In this document: positions 8,648 through 16,644 of the stretch, piece by piece | Position numbering within the stretch: the first letter of the stretch is position 1 | How the letters are laid out: every line of letters starts with the position of its first letter | Assembly (NCBI RefSeq): GCF_900113685.1 | Contig: NZ_FOQG01000002.1 | Coordinates: 390,458 to 454,457 of the forward strand | Source of the DNA: Nocardioides psychrotolerans | Lineage (GTDB): Bacteria > Actinomycetota > Actinomycetes > Propionibacteriales > Nocardioidaceae | Direction: 5' to 3' | Length of the DNA: 64,000 bases | The notes under the pieces: generated by a model | What the model was told of the DNA's origin: nothing | The model's database searches: none | What the model saw: the letters and a program-made list of their open reading frames with translations, nothing else | Program-made: the position numbers and the translations under genes

Positions 8648-9106
8648 CTAGATCCGGGCGCCGTCGTCGTCGGGGTCGCGCGGACCGCTGGGCATCTGGG
8701 AGACCAGGTAGAGAAAGCCGCCCACGAAGGCCCCAACGAGGGCGTAGGCGATCAGCTGGGGCAGGTCGATCCCGAGGACCAGGCAGATCAGGAGCACGGT
8801 GGGCGAGCCGAAGATCCCGATCCAGGCCGCCATCCGGTCCTTGGAGGTGGTGGGCACCGGCGGGGGCGGCGGCGGGACGAAGCGGTCGGTGCTCCAGTCG
8901 GAGTCGACGGACTCCTCGTCCCACGACGAGGCCGGGCGTGGCGCCGGCCGCGGTGGCTCCGGATCAGGCTCGCGCCGGGGCTCCGGCTGTGTTCCAGGCT
9001 GGGTCCCTGGCTGGGACCCGGACTGGGGATCCGGGTCGAGGTCAGCGCGGTCGCCGAAGTTCTCGACGATCGAGCGCCAGGCGTCGTCCTCGTTGTCGCG
9101 CTGCAC
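8648..9106 (-). CDS. Proline-rich membrane protein, unknown function
   Basis: A 152-residue protein. Residues 1-85 are charged and proline-rich (repeats such as PGTQPGTQPEP and a PPPPPP run), predicted disordered and cytoplasmic. Two membrane segments follow (about 92-111 and 116-137: IFGSPTVLLICLVLG and LIAYALVGAFVGGFLYLV), then a short charged tail. The gene converges on the ROK gene and lies 9 bases downstream of the esterase gene (9116-9886) on the same strand. No enzymatic motif was seen. Confidence 0.7.
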   Translation of the reverse strand: MQRDNEDDAWRSIVENFGDRADLDPDPQSGSQPGTQPGTQPEPRREPDPEPPRPAPRPASSWDEESVDSDWSTDRFVPPPPPPVPTTSKDRMAAWIGIFGSPTVLLICLVLGIDLPQLIAYALVGAFVGGFLYLVSQMPSGPRDPDDDGARI

Positions 9107-9115
9107 GTCTCGAGG

Positions 9116-9886
9116 TTACGCCGAGGTGGTGCGGGCGATGAAAGCGGCGGACAGGTCGAAGATCTGCTGGGCGTCGTTGTCCAGCGTGGCGACGTGGTAG
9201 CTCTCGGTCAGTGGCACGACGGTGACGTCGCGCGAGGAGACCTTGCTGGTGATCAACGGCTGCGAGGCCTCGTCCACCACATGGTCCTCGGTGGAGCGCA
9301 GGTAGAGGAGCGGCGCAGTGACCTTGGGCAGGTCGGCGACCAGCGGTGGCCAGGCCTGCATGAGGGAGTGGACCGCCTTGAGCGGCGTGCGGGTGTAGCC
9401 GTGCTCGTCCATGCCCGGCTTCTTGATGTCGTTGGCAAGGCCGGGGAACGACGGCACCAGGTGCTTGAGCACCGGGAGCAGCTTGACGTCGAGGCGCTTG
9501 CTCGCGACCGCGGGGTTGACAACCACGACCCCGGAGATCTGGTCGGCGTGGTCGGCGGCGAGCCGCAGGACCAGGGCGCCGCCCATCGAGAGACCGCCCA
9601 CGACGACCGCGTCGTGCTCGAGGCAGAGGACGTCGAAGGCTCGGGTGAGCTCGCCGTACCAGTCGTCCCACGTCATCGTGTTGAGCTCCTGCCACGTGGT
9701 GCCGTGACCCGGCAGGCGCGGCACCGACACGCCGTAGCCGAGGGAGCCGAGGTGCTCGCCCCAGGGCTTGATGGAGGCAGGCTGGCCGGTGAAGCCGTGG
9801 CTGAGCAGGACGCCGATGCGGCGCCCGCCCGTCAGCTCGGGGCGCGCCTCGATGGTCAGGGGCGAGGCGAGGGGGTGCAGGTTCAT
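9116..9886 (-). CDS. Alpha/beta-hydrolase, carboxylesterase/lipase type
   Basis: A 256-residue alpha/beta hydrolase. LLSHGFTGQP supplies the oxyanion region, GGLSMGGAL near residue 98 is the nucleophile elbow with the catalytic Ser, LRSTEDHVV holds the acidic residue and TESYHVATLD the catalytic His. The arrangement matches Est30-type bacterial carboxylesterases that hydrolyse short and medium-chain esters or monoacylglycerol. It has no signal peptide. It is divergent from the plsC gene; the context of acyl-CoA ligase and acyltransferase suggests lipid turnover (inference). Confidence 0.88.
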   Translation of the reverse strand: MNLHPLASPLTIEARPELTGGRRIGVLLSHGFTGQPASIKPWGEHLGSLGYGVSVPRLPGHGTTWQELNTMTWDDWYGELTRAFDVLCLEHDAVVVGGLSMGGALVLRLAADHADQISGVVVVNPAVASKRLDVKLLPVLKHLVPSFPGLANDIKKPGMDEHGYTRTPLKAVHSLMQAWPPLVADLPKVTAPLLYLRSTEDHVVDEASQPLITSKVSSRDVTVVPLTESYHVATLDNDAQQIFDLSAAFIARTTSA

Positions 9887-9936
9887 GGCGCCGATTGTGC
9901 CTCACCACAGTGGTAGGTGAGCGCGCCGTCAGGCAC

Positions 9937-9942
9937 TAGGGT
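9937..9942 (+). promoter_or_regulatory. -10 box TAGGGT ahead of plsC
   Basis: TAGGGT matches the TANNNT -10 pattern used at several other genes here. Transcription would begin near 9949, which lies downstream of the in-frame GTG at 9917 and upstream of the ATG at 9974, and so supports the shorter plsC start. Confidence 0.45.
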
Positions 9943-9973
9943 TCGAAACGTCGGGACCACTCCCGGGTCGGCG

Positions 9974-10771
9974 ATGGGGAAAGGCGCTTCGTTGTTCTAC
10001 TGGTTCCTCAAGTGGGTGGCCATCGGCCCTCTCTTGCGCGTGGTGTTCCGTCCCCAGGTCGAGGGCTCCCAGCACGTCCCCGAGGAGGGGCCGGCGATCC
10101 TCGCGAGCAACCACCTCTCGTACGCCGATTGGCTCTTCATGCCGTTGACGCTCGCGCGGCGGGTGACCTTCGTGGCCAAGGCGGAGTACTTCACGACGCC
10201 TGGCATCAAGGGCTGGTTCCAGAAGCAGTTCTTCTCCGGCGCCGGCCAGGTGCCCATCGACCGCTCCAGCGGCTCGGCCGCCGAGGGCGCGCTGTCGTCG
10301 GCCACGCGGATCCTGGGCGAGGGCGACCTGTTCGGCATCTACCCCGAGGGCACCCGCTCCCACGACGGCAAGCTCTACCGCGGCAAGACCGGCGTCGCCC
10401 GCCTCGCCCTCGAGACCGGGGTCCCGGTGATCCCGGTGGCCGTCGTCGGCACCGACGTGGTGGCGCCGCCGGGCAAGACCTTCGGCTCCTTCACCCGGCC
10501 CGTCGTGCGCTTCGGCAAGCCGCTCGACTTCTCCCGCTACGCCGGCATGGAGAACGACCGCTACATCCTGCGCTCGATCACCGACGAGATCATGTACGAG
10601 ATCATGCGGCTCTCCGGCCAGGAGTACGTCGACATGTACGCCGGCCGCGCCAAGGAGGAGTCCAAGCGGCTCGAGGCGGAGGCCAAGGCGCTGGCCGCCG
10701 GTCAGGCCGACGGTCAGGCTGGGTCGATCACGCCGCCCGACGGCGACGAGCAGACCAAGAAGGCGTCCTGA
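9974..10771 (+). CDS. plsC: 1-acyl-sn-glycerol-3-phosphate acyltransferase
   Basis: A 265-residue PlsC-family acyltransferase that transfers a fatty acyl group to lysophosphatidic acid at the membrane. The catalytic NHLSYAD (HX4D) motif is near residue 50, GQVPIDR follows, and YPEGTRSHDGKLYRGKTG is the phosphate-binding block. The C-terminal 40 residues are charged and probably disordered. The ATG at 9974 (MGKGASLFYWFLKW, a membrane-associating helix) is chosen over GTG at 9917 because a -10 box lies between them. The sensor kinase gene starts inside its stop codon. Confidence 0.9.
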   Translation: MGKGASLFYWFLKWVAIGPLLRVVFRPQVEGSQHVPEEGPAILASNHLSYADWLFMPLTLARRVTFVAKAEYFTTPGIKGWFQKQFFSGAGQVPIDRSSGSAAEGALSSATRILGEGDLFGIYPEGTRSHDGKLYRGKTGVARLALETGVPVIPVAVVGTDVVAPPGKTFGSFTRPVVRFGKPLDFSRYAGMENDRYILRSITDEIMYEIMRLSGQEYVDMYAGRAKEESKRLEAEAKALAAGQADGQAGSITPPDGDEQTKKAS

Positions 10772-11913
10772 CCCAGCTGCGGCTCTGGTCACGGCCGGCC
10801 CTCGACGTCGAGGACCGGCTCTTCCGGGCGCTGGGCATCCTGCGAGTCGTCCTCCTCGTCAACGCGATCGGTCTCAACGCCTACCGCGCCGACAACTTCG
10901 TGCGCCCCGCCGCCGGGGCCTTCTGCGTGCTGGTGATGGTGCTGTGGACCGGCACCGCCCTCGTCGCGTACGCCGACCCGGCGCGCCGCCGCCCGTGGTT
11001 CCTCGGCCTGGACCTGCTCGTGACGCTGGGGCTGCTCGTAGCCTCCCCGATCGTCAAGGGTGAGAGCTTCAACGCCACGGTCCCCGGCTTCTGGGTGATG
11101 TGCGCGCTGCTCGCCTGGGCGGTCCGCTACCACTGGCAGGGCGGGCTGCTCGCTTCGGTCCTGGTCGCCGGCACCGACCTGCTGGTCCGCGACGAGATCA
11201 ACCAGACCAACTACGGCAACACCTTCCTGCTGCTCATCGCCGGCCCGATCGTGGGCTTCATGTGCGAGTCGCTCCAGATGATGGCCAAGGAGCGCGACAA
11301 GGCGCAGCGGGCGGCCCTGGCCGAAGCCGAGCGGGCCCGGCTGGCGCGGGCCGTGCACGACGGCGTGCTCCAGGTCCTGGCGCTGGTCCAGCGCCGCGGT
11401 GCCGAGCTCGGCGGGGAGGCGGCCGACCTCGGTCGGTTGGCCGGCGAGCAGGAGCAGGTGCTGCGCACGCTGATCCGCTCCCAGGACGCGGTGTCATCCT
11501 CCTCGGAGTCTGCGCACGCGGTGGGCGACCTTGCAGCGGCGTTGGGGGAGCTGGGTGCGCGACCACACGTCAGCGTCGCCACTCCGGGCACCGTCGTCGA
11601 GCTGCCCGCGGCCGTGGTGCGCGAGCTCGTGTCCGTCGTGGCGGCCTGTCTGGACAACGTGGTCGTCCACGTCGGCGCGGCCGCGTCCGCGTGGGTCCTC
11701 CTCGAGGCCTTCCCCGACCGGGTGGAGATCTCCGTGCGCGACGAGGGCCCCGGCATTCCCGCCGGGCGGCTCGAGGCAGCGGCCGCCGAGGGGCGGCTCG
11801 GGGTGAGCGAGTCGATCTGCGGCCGCGTCACCGACCTCGGCGGCACGGCCGAGCTCTCGACCGGCCCTTTCGGCACCGAGTGGGAGCTCGTCGTACCGCT
11901 GGAGGCGTTGTGA
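10768..11913 (+). CDS. MacS-type sensor histidine kinase
   Basis: About 381 residues. The N-terminal third carries five to six membrane helices (ILRVVLLVNAIGLNAY, GAFCVLVMVLW, LGLDLLVTLGLLVA and others; DUF5931-like). A HisKA_3-type dimerization helix follows with the phospho-acceptor His in RLARAVHDGVLQVLALV at about residue 196, then an ATPase domain with DEGPGIPAGRL. No ATG or GTG is found near the expected start; CTG at 10768, overlapping the plsC stop as CTGA and preceded by AAGAAGG, is the most likely start but is unusual. The partner is probably the response regulator at 12672. Confidence 0.8.
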   Translation: MTQLRLWSRPALDVEDRLFRALGILRVVLLVNAIGLNAYRADNFVRPAAGAFCVLVMVLWTGTALVAYADPARRRPWFLGLDLLVTLGLLVASPIVKGESFNATVPGFWVMCALLAWAVRYHWQGGLLASVLVAGTDLLVRDEINQTNYGNTFLLLIAGPIVGFMCESLQMMAKERDKAQRAALAEAERARLARAVHDGVLQVLALVQRRGAELGGEAADLGRLAGEQEQVLRTLIRSQDAVSSSSESAHAVGDLAAALGELGARPHVSVATPGTVVELPAAVVRELVSVVAACLDNVVVHVGAAASAWVLLEAFPDRVEISVRDEGPGIPAGRLEAAAAEGRLGVSESICGRVTDLGGTAELSTGPFGTEWELVVPLEAL

Positions 11914-11937
11914 CCGACCTGCGGCAGGCGTGAGTGC

Positions 11938-11992
11938 CGAGTCGGCGCGATGTCGCAGCGGGAGCGCTCGCCTGACACATCGCGCCGACTCG
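11938..11992. repeat. Hairpin repeat, GAGTCGGCGCGATGT family, copy 1
   Basis: Arms of 16 bases (core GAGTCGGCGCGATGT at 11939-11953 and its complement at 11977-11991) enclose a loop of about 23 bases. It lies just after the sensor kinase stop. Related copies are at 36969 and 48521. It may act as a transcription terminator, but no T-run follows. Confidence 0.7.
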
Positions 11993-12016
11993 CGGAGTGG
12001 TCCCTAGGCTCGGGGC

Positions 12017-12523
12017 GTGACCATCCACAGCACGCACCCCTTCGCCGACGCCGAGCCAGACCCGGTTCGGCGGCTGCGGGGGCGGCTCGGGGGAGCGGTC
12101 AGCCTGTGGACCGCGGGCGAAGGACGTGAGCGCGAGGGGCTGACGGTCACGTCGCTGATGCTGGCCCACGGCGAGCCCGCGCACGTGCTGGGTCTGCTCG
12201 ACCCCGACTCCGACCTGGCCGATCGTCTCGTCGCGGTCGGTCGCTGTGTGGTCCAGCTCCTCTCCTGGCCCGACCGCGACCTCGCCGAGGCGTTCGCCGG
12301 GACGGCACCCGCGCCGGGTGGCCCGTTCCGGATGGGGGAGTTCGAGCAGACGTCGTGGGGTCCGCGGCTGGCCTCCGTCACTGCGTGGGCCGGTTGCACC
12401 CTCGTCGACTCCCGCGAGGTCGGCTGGTCCGTCGAGGTCACCTGCCGCGTGGACGAGATCTCGGTCGGTGACGAGGACGCGCCGCTGTTGCACCGGCGAG
12501 GACGGTTCCTCCGCCTGGACTGA
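12017..12523 (+). CDS. Flavin reductase-like domain protein
   Basis: A 168-residue protein with the split-barrel flavin reductase pattern: RRLRGRLGGAVSLWTAG at the N-terminus, GLTVTSLMLAHGEPAHVLGLLDPDSDL (the flavin-binding loop of the family), and a C-terminal strand LHRRGRFLRLD. It would bind FMN or FAD; the electron donor and partner oxygenase are not apparent. GTG at 12017 is preceded by TAGGCT six bases earlier, which suggests a leaderless transcript. It separates the sensor kinase from its likely response regulator. Confidence 0.78.
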   Translation: MTIHSTHPFADAEPDPVRRLRGRLGGAVSLWTAGEGREREGLTVTSLMLAHGEPAHVLGLLDPDSDLADRLVAVGRCVVQLLSWPDRDLAEAFAGTAPAPGGPFRMGEFEQTSWGPRLASVTAWAGCTLVDSREVGWSVEVTCRVDEISVGDEDAPLLHRRGRFLRLD

Positions 12524-12559
12524 AGGGCCCGTTGCTGGTCTGGTGGGGCCGCCGGATCC

Positions 12560-12581
12560 GACACACCTCAGTTCGTGTGTC
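12560..12581. promoter_or_regulatory. Inverted repeat GACACAC-N8-GTGTGTC
   Basis: Two 7-base arms with an 8-base spacer lie about 90 bases before the response regulator. It could be the regulator's own operator or a weak terminator for the flavin-reductase gene. No T-run follows, which favours an operator. Sequence evidence only. Confidence 0.4.
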
Positions 12582-12671
12582 CCTGCCAGCGCTCCAGCGC
12601 TTTCTGCGGCACACGACCCGAACGGGCGCGACCGGTGCCAGGCGCCTGATGATCTCGTCTAGGGTCCAGCC

Positions 12672-13340
12672 ATGGACTCGGACACCGACCAGCAGCCGAT
12701 CCGCGTGATGGTCGTCGACGACCACCCGATGTGGCGCGACGCGGTCGAGCGCGACCTGCAGGCTGGCGGCTTCGACGTGGTGGCGGTCGCGGCCAACGGC
12801 GCCGAGGCGGTCGCGCGGTTCCCCGCGGCCCGGCCCCAGGTCGTCGTGCTCGACCTGCAGATCCCGGCGCCCAACGGTGTCGAGGTGACGGCGGAGGTGC
12901 TGCGCCACGACCCGTCGGCCCGGGTGCTGATCCTGTCGGCGTCGGGGGAGCAGACCGACGTGCTGGAGGCGGTGAAGGCGGGCGCGACCGGCTACCTGGT
13001 CAAGTCGGCGTCCCGCGAGGAGCTCCTCGACGCCGTACGACGGGTGGCGCGCGGCGACACCGTCTTCACGCCCGGGCTGGCTGGTCTCGTGCTCGGGGAG
13101 TTCCGTCGGCTCTCCGACCCGTCGGCCGCCGAGGTCGACCAGCCGCAGCTGACCGAGCGTGAGACCGAGGTGCTCAAGATGGTCGCCAAGGGCATGTCCT
13201 ACAAGCAGATCGCCGACCGTCTCTTCCTCTCGCACCGCACCGTGCAGAACCACGTGCAGAACACACTGCGCAAGCTTCAGATGCACAACCGTGTCGAGCT
13301 CACCCGCTGGGCGATCGAGCAGGGGCTCGACGAGGAGTGA
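12672..13340 (+). CDS. NarL/LuxR-family response regulator (MacR-like)
   Basis: A 222-residue regulator. The receiver domain has acidic residues Asp16 and Asp17 (VVDDHP) and the phosphorylation site Asp61 in VVVLDLQIP, with the conserved Lys in YLVKSASREE. The C-terminal LuxR-type helix-turn-helix reads LTERETEVLKMVAKGMSYKQ then RTVQNHVQNTLRKL. The likely kinase is the MacS-type protein at 10768, although a flavin-reductase gene and a repeat intervene. A -10 box TAGGGT at 12660-12665 sits six bases before the ATG, suggesting a leaderless mRNA. Target genes are unknown. Confidence 0.9.
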   Translation: MDSDTDQQPIRVMVVDDHPMWRDAVERDLQAGGFDVVAVAANGAEAVARFPAARPQVVVLDLQIPAPNGVEVTAEVLRHDPSARVLILSASGEQTDVLEAVKAGATGYLVKSASREELLDAVRRVARGDTVFTPGLAGLVLGEFRRLSDPSAAEVDQPQLTERETEVLKMVAKGMSYKQIADRLFLSHRTVQNHVQNTLRKLQMHNRVELTRWAIEQGLDEE

Positions 13341-13354
13341 TCGACGAGTGACCC

Positions 13355-14602
13355 TCACGCACCCCGCGCCGGGTGCGGCACCCCGCCGGCGGGCGAGGCG
13401 TCGACGAGGTCGTGCTGCACGCCGTACCTCCTGCGCAGGCGGGTGTCCTGCTTGACCCGGTAGCGCTCGCCGCGCCGCGCCCGAGGCCCGAGCAGGGGGG
13501 TGATCCGGTCCAGGCCGGAGTTGAGGCGGCCCAGCACCGGGCCGGTGCGCTCGAGCAGTCGCAGCGTCCGCGCAGCGGCCGGGATGCCGAGCTCGTCGGC
13601 CAGGTCGTCGCCCAGGAAGAGCCGCTCGAGCGCGTGCACCACCGGCGGCGCGATCGTGCGCAACCGGGACGGTCGCGAGGGCAGGAGCTCCTCGATCTCG
13701 GCGACCAGGAACTCCCGGTTGATGCTCGCGACCAGGTCGCGGCAGAAGTCGTCGACGGGAGGCCGGGTCAGCAGGTAGATCTCCTCGAGCCGCTCCTGCT
13801 CGGCCCGGTCGGTCGGCAGCAGGGCCTCGTCGATGCCGAGCAGGTGGCCGAGGTAGCGCCAGCGGGCGTAGGCGGCGGCCTCCTCGTGGGGGAGGTAGGG
13901 CGCCCCGATGGTGCGCAGCCCGCGCAGCGGGATCAGGGCGAACTCCACGAGCGTGTAGGCCAGGTAGGACTGGCAGATCGGCAGTCCCCAGGCCGGCAGG
14001 TCCCAGGCGGGGTCGTCGCGCAGCGCCGCACGGACCAGGGCGTGGATGACCCGGACCCGCACGGTCAGCTCGAAGCCGACGGAGAAGCGCTCGAGCCCGC
14101 CGCTGCGGGTCACCTCGACCAGCCACGAGCTGACCTCGATCGTGCGCGCACCGGCGCTCTCCACGTAGCGCCCCGTCATCGCCAGCGGCCGGGACGCCGC
14201 GGCGTTGGCGTAGCCGCTGACCAGGGAGGCGGCGCCGAGGACGATGCCCGACTGTCGCGTGTAGCGCCCGATGTGCGCGCTGGCACGGTCGATCGCCGCC
14301 AGGTCCACCCAGGCCGGGGGGTCGTCGAGCTGGGCGAAGAGCGCGCGCAGGCTCGCGGGTGCGTCCGGCACGGCGTCGATCCCGTCGCGGCAGGCCTGGC
14401 GCAGCAGCCTCATCGCGCGGCCGTGGCCGAGCGTCGCGAAGTCGGTGACGAACGCATCGGCCAGGTCGTCACCCCGCCACATGCCGTCGACGTACGTCGT
14501 GGCGAAGCCGCCGAAGCGTGCCTCGGCTTCCGCGAGGTGCATCACCGTGCTGGGCGGCTGCGGTCGTCCGGCCGGTCGTCTCGTCGGGGTCGCTGCCATC
14601 AT
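13355..14602 (-). CDS. DUF2236 (mpaB/rubber oxygenase-like) protein
   Basis: About 415 residues, with the DUF2236 pattern of mpaB/latex-clearing-type proteins: FATTYVDGMWRGDDLADAF, a long helical region, and SVGFELTVRVRVIHALVRA, the helix that in the family carries heme-ligating and catalytic residues. Latex-clearing-type oxygenases bind b-type heme; activity here is unproven. Start is one of two adjacent ATGs (14602 or 14599); a frame open to 14683 would run through the inverted repeat and into the TetR promoter and is rejected. It is divergent from the TetR gene and probably controlled by it. Confidence 0.8.
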   Translation of the reverse strand: MMAATPTRRPAGRPQPPSTVMHLAEAEARFGGFATTYVDGMWRGDDLADAFVTDFATLGHGRAMRLLRQACRDGIDAVPDAPASLRALFAQLDDPPAWVDLAAIDRASAHIGRYTRQSGIVLGAASLVSGYANAAASRPLAMTGRYVESAGARTIEVSSWLVEVTRSGGLERFSVGFELTVRVRVIHALVRAALRDDPAWDLPAWGLPICQSYLAYTLVEFALIPLRGLRTIGAPYLPHEEAAAYARWRYLGHLLGIDEALLPTDRAEQERLEEIYLLTRPPVDDFCRDLVASINREFLVAEIEELLPSRPSRLRTIAPPVVHALERLFLGDDLADELGIPAAARTLRLLERTGPVLGRLNSGLDRITPLLGPRARRGERYRVKQDTRLRRRYGVQHDLVDASPAGGVPHPARGA

Positions 14603-14610
14603 GGAAGCAT

Positions 14611-14644
14611 AGAAGTGAAAGACCCTCACCTTCCATTCACTTCT
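14611..14644. promoter_or_regulatory. Probable TetR operator, 9-bp inverted repeat
   Basis: AGAAGTGAA at 14611-14619 and its exact complement TTCACTTCT at 14636-14644 are separated by 16 bases. The palindrome lies between the divergent DUF2236 and TetR genes, close to both starts, the normal place for an autoregulating TetR operator. Binding is inferred. Confidence 0.6.
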
Positions 14645-14681
14645 TGGTGCTCCGCACGCGCGGACGATTCGGAGGACGGAC

Positions 14682-15290
14682 ATGGCTCAGAAGCAGCGGA
14701 TCCGCCCGTCGCAGACCCGGGCGGTCCGGATGCGGCGCGACCTGCTCGACGCCACCCTTCACCTCCTGGCGACCGACGGGGCGGAGCGGTTGACGACCAC
14801 CGCGATCGTGGAGCGGGCGCACGTCAGCAGCGGCACGTTCTACCGCTACTTCAACGACAAGGCCGAGATCCTCGGGGTGCTGCGCGACGAGGCCGTCGAG
14901 GCCATCTCGACCGACCTGATGGCGGGGGTGGTCCGCGCGCTCGACCACGACCTCGACGGGGGCGTCCACGAGATCGTCCTCACCCTGGTCGACGCCTTCG
15001 AGCAGCACCGCGCGGTGATCCTGGCGATGGTCAACGCGATGCCGGCCGGCAGCAACGCCAACATCCTCCCGGAGGTCGAGTCCCGGCTCTTCCAGCTCGC
15101 CTCGGTGCTGCCGCGTCGCCACCTGCCCGACCTGTCGCCGGAGCGGATGGAGGCGGTGGTCTTCATGACGATGGGTGTGCTCGTCTCGACCTGCCTGCGG
15201 GTCGCCCTGATGCGCCCGCAGGCGGTCAACCGCGACGAGGTCATCGACATCACCGCCGCGATGATCACCGCGGGACTCCGGGCCGGCTGA
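14682..15290 (+). CDS. TetR-family transcriptional regulator
   Basis: A 202-residue repressor. The helix-turn-helix spans about residues 18-65 (LLDATLHLLATDGAERLTTT, then VSSGTFYRYFNDKAEILGVL). The C-terminal two thirds are helical and would bind a ligand. GGAGGA ten bases before the ATG sets the start. It most likely represses itself and the divergent DUF2236 gene through the inverted repeat at 14611-14644; the inducing ligand is unknown. Confidence 0.9.
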   Translation: MAQKQRIRPSQTRAVRMRRDLLDATLHLLATDGAERLTTTAIVERAHVSSGTFYRYFNDKAEILGVLRDEAVEAISTDLMAGVVRALDHDLDGGVHEIVLTLVDAFEQHRAVILAMVNAMPAGSNANILPEVESRLFQLASVLPRRHLPDLSPERMEAVVFMTMGVLVSTCLRVALMRPQAVNRDEVIDITAAMITAGLRAG

Positions 15291-15316
15291 CCCGACGCTC
15301 GATCTATGCTCGGTGC

Positions 15317-16165
15317 GTGTCGATCCGCGCCTACCTCGCGCACCTGGGCATCGAGGAGCCCCTCCCGCCGACCCTGCAGTCGCTACGGCTGCTGCATCGG
15401 CGCCACGTGGAGCAGATCCCCTACGAGAACCTCCAGATCATGCTCGGCCGGCCACCGTCGGTCGACCCGGCGTCGAGCCTCACGCGCGTGGGCGAGGTCG
15501 GCCGGGCGGGCTACTGCTTCCACCAGAACGCCGTCCTCGAGCTCGTGCTGCGTGACCTCGGTTTCACCGTCGAGCGTCGCCACGGTCACGTCTGGATCGA
15601 CCCCGAGCAGCGCACCGACCCCTTCCTCAACCACCTGGTGCTGGTCGTCTCCGGTCTGCCCACCGACGACAACCCCGACGGGGACTGGTGGCCCGACGTC
15701 GGGCTGGGCGAGGGCTTCCTCGAGCCGCTGCCGCTGGTCGCCGGCGAGTTCGTCGACGGGCCGCTGCGCTTCGCGATCACCGAGGTCACCGCGGAGGGTT
15801 GGTCCTTCCGCAACGACCCGAGCGGCACCTTCACCGGCCTCGAGGTGACGCAGGCCCCCACGGACCCGATGGCCATCCTCGACGCCCACGCCACGCTCTC
15901 GACAGCACCCGAAGGCGTCTTCTCCCGGATCCTGGTGGTCCAGCGCCGCGACCCCCTCGGTGCCGACACCCTGAGGGGCTGTGTCCTCGCCCGTGTCGAC
16001 GCCGAGGGACGCCGCACCACCGACCTCACGTCGTACGACGAGTGGCGCGGCGCGCTGGTCGGGCTCGGGTTGTCGCTGGTCGGGGTGGAGGAGGCCGACC
16101 TGCGGGCGCTCTTCGACCGGACTCTGGTCGCCCACGAGCAGTGGGTGGCGGCGGGGCGGCCGTGA
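15317..16165 (+). CDS. nat: Arylamine N-acetyltransferase
   Basis: A 282-residue NAT-family enzyme that moves acetyl groups from acetyl-CoA to arylamines, hydrazines or related amines in the cytoplasm. The Cys-His-Asp triad is visible as Cys67 (GRAGYCFHQN), His106 (FLNHLVLV) and Asp127 (WWPDVGLGEG), at the spacing usual for the family. GTG at 15317 is preceded by TATGCT six bases earlier, a leaderless pattern. Its stop overlaps the GNAT gene's GTG start. Endogenous substrate is unknown; in mycobacteria NAT is linked to sterol-derived acyl-CoAs. Confidence 0.92.
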   Translation: MSIRAYLAHLGIEEPLPPTLQSLRLLHRRHVEQIPYENLQIMLGRPPSVDPASSLTRVGEVGRAGYCFHQNAVLELVLRDLGFTVERRHGHVWIDPEQRTDPFLNHLVLVVSGLPTDDNPDGDWWPDVGLGEGFLEPLPLVAGEFVDGPLRFAITEVTAEGWSFRNDPSGTFTGLEVTQAPTDPMAILDAHATLSTAPEGVFSRILVVQRRDPLGADTLRGCVLARVDAEGRRTTDLTSYDEWRGALVGLGLSLVGVEEADLRALFDRTLVAHEQWVAAGRP

Positions 16166-16644
16166 CGTTCCGCCCCGCGGTGGCCGGCGACGCGACCGGC
16201 TTGCGCGACCTGGAGCGCGAGGCGAACCTGGTGGGGCTGGCGCACGTCTTCCCGGCTGCGGACTTCCCCTTTCCCGACGACGAGGTGCTGGAGCGGTGGA
16301 GCCGCGTCCTGGCCGAGCCGGGCGTGAGCGTCGAGGTGGTCGACGGCCCGGAGGGGGACGGCCTGGACGCCTTCGTCGCCCATGACGCGACGACACTGCG
16401 GCACGTGGCGGTCCACCCGCGACGCTGGGGGACCGGCCTGGCACGACGCGCCGTCGTCCGGGCGGCGAGCGCGATCTGGGCGGGAGGGCACGAGCCGCGG
16501 CTGTGGTGCCTGGCGGCCAACGACCGCGCGCTGGGGCTCTACTTCCATCTCGGGTGGGAGCCCACCGAGGTGGAGCGACGCTCCGAGTGGACGCCCTACC
16601 CGGTCGAGCGCGAGCTGGTCCTGCGAGGATCGGCCGATGTCTGA
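16162..16644 (+). CDS. GNAT-family N-acetyltransferase
   Basis: A 160-residue GNAT protein starting from GTG inside the NAT stop (GTGA). Motif A, the acetyl-CoA pyrophosphate loop, is VAVHPRRWGTGLARRAV (V-x-P-x-x-x-G-x-G-x-A), followed by LWCLAANDRALGLYFHLGWEP, the usual motif B. The acceptor substrate cannot be predicted. It overlaps the next gene by 8 bases, so NAT, GNAT and the coiled-coil gene form one operon. Confidence 0.87.
   Translation: MTFRPAVAGDATGLRDLEREANLVGLAHVFPAADFPFPDDEVLERWSRVLAEPGVSVEVVDGPEGDGLDAFVAHDATTLRHVAVHPRRWGTGLARRAVVRAASAIWAGGHEPRLWCLAANDRALGLYFHLGWEPTEVERRSEWTPYPVERELVLRGSADV

Noticed and set aside
9917..9973. Upstream GTG start (9917) for the plsC acyltransferase
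   Set aside because: A -10 box at 9937-9942 lies downstream of it, and the extra 19 residues have no family character. ATG 9974 starts a typical membrane-associating helix.
12438..14126. A large minus-strand frame opposite the response regulator
   Set aside because: It lies antisense to a gene with clear receiver and helix-turn-helix motifs and contains only Arg/Pro/Ala low complexity.
14603..14683. N-terminal extension of the DUF2236 gene to 14683
   Set aside because: The frame would run through the inverted repeat and into the TetR promoter; the residues do not fit the family.
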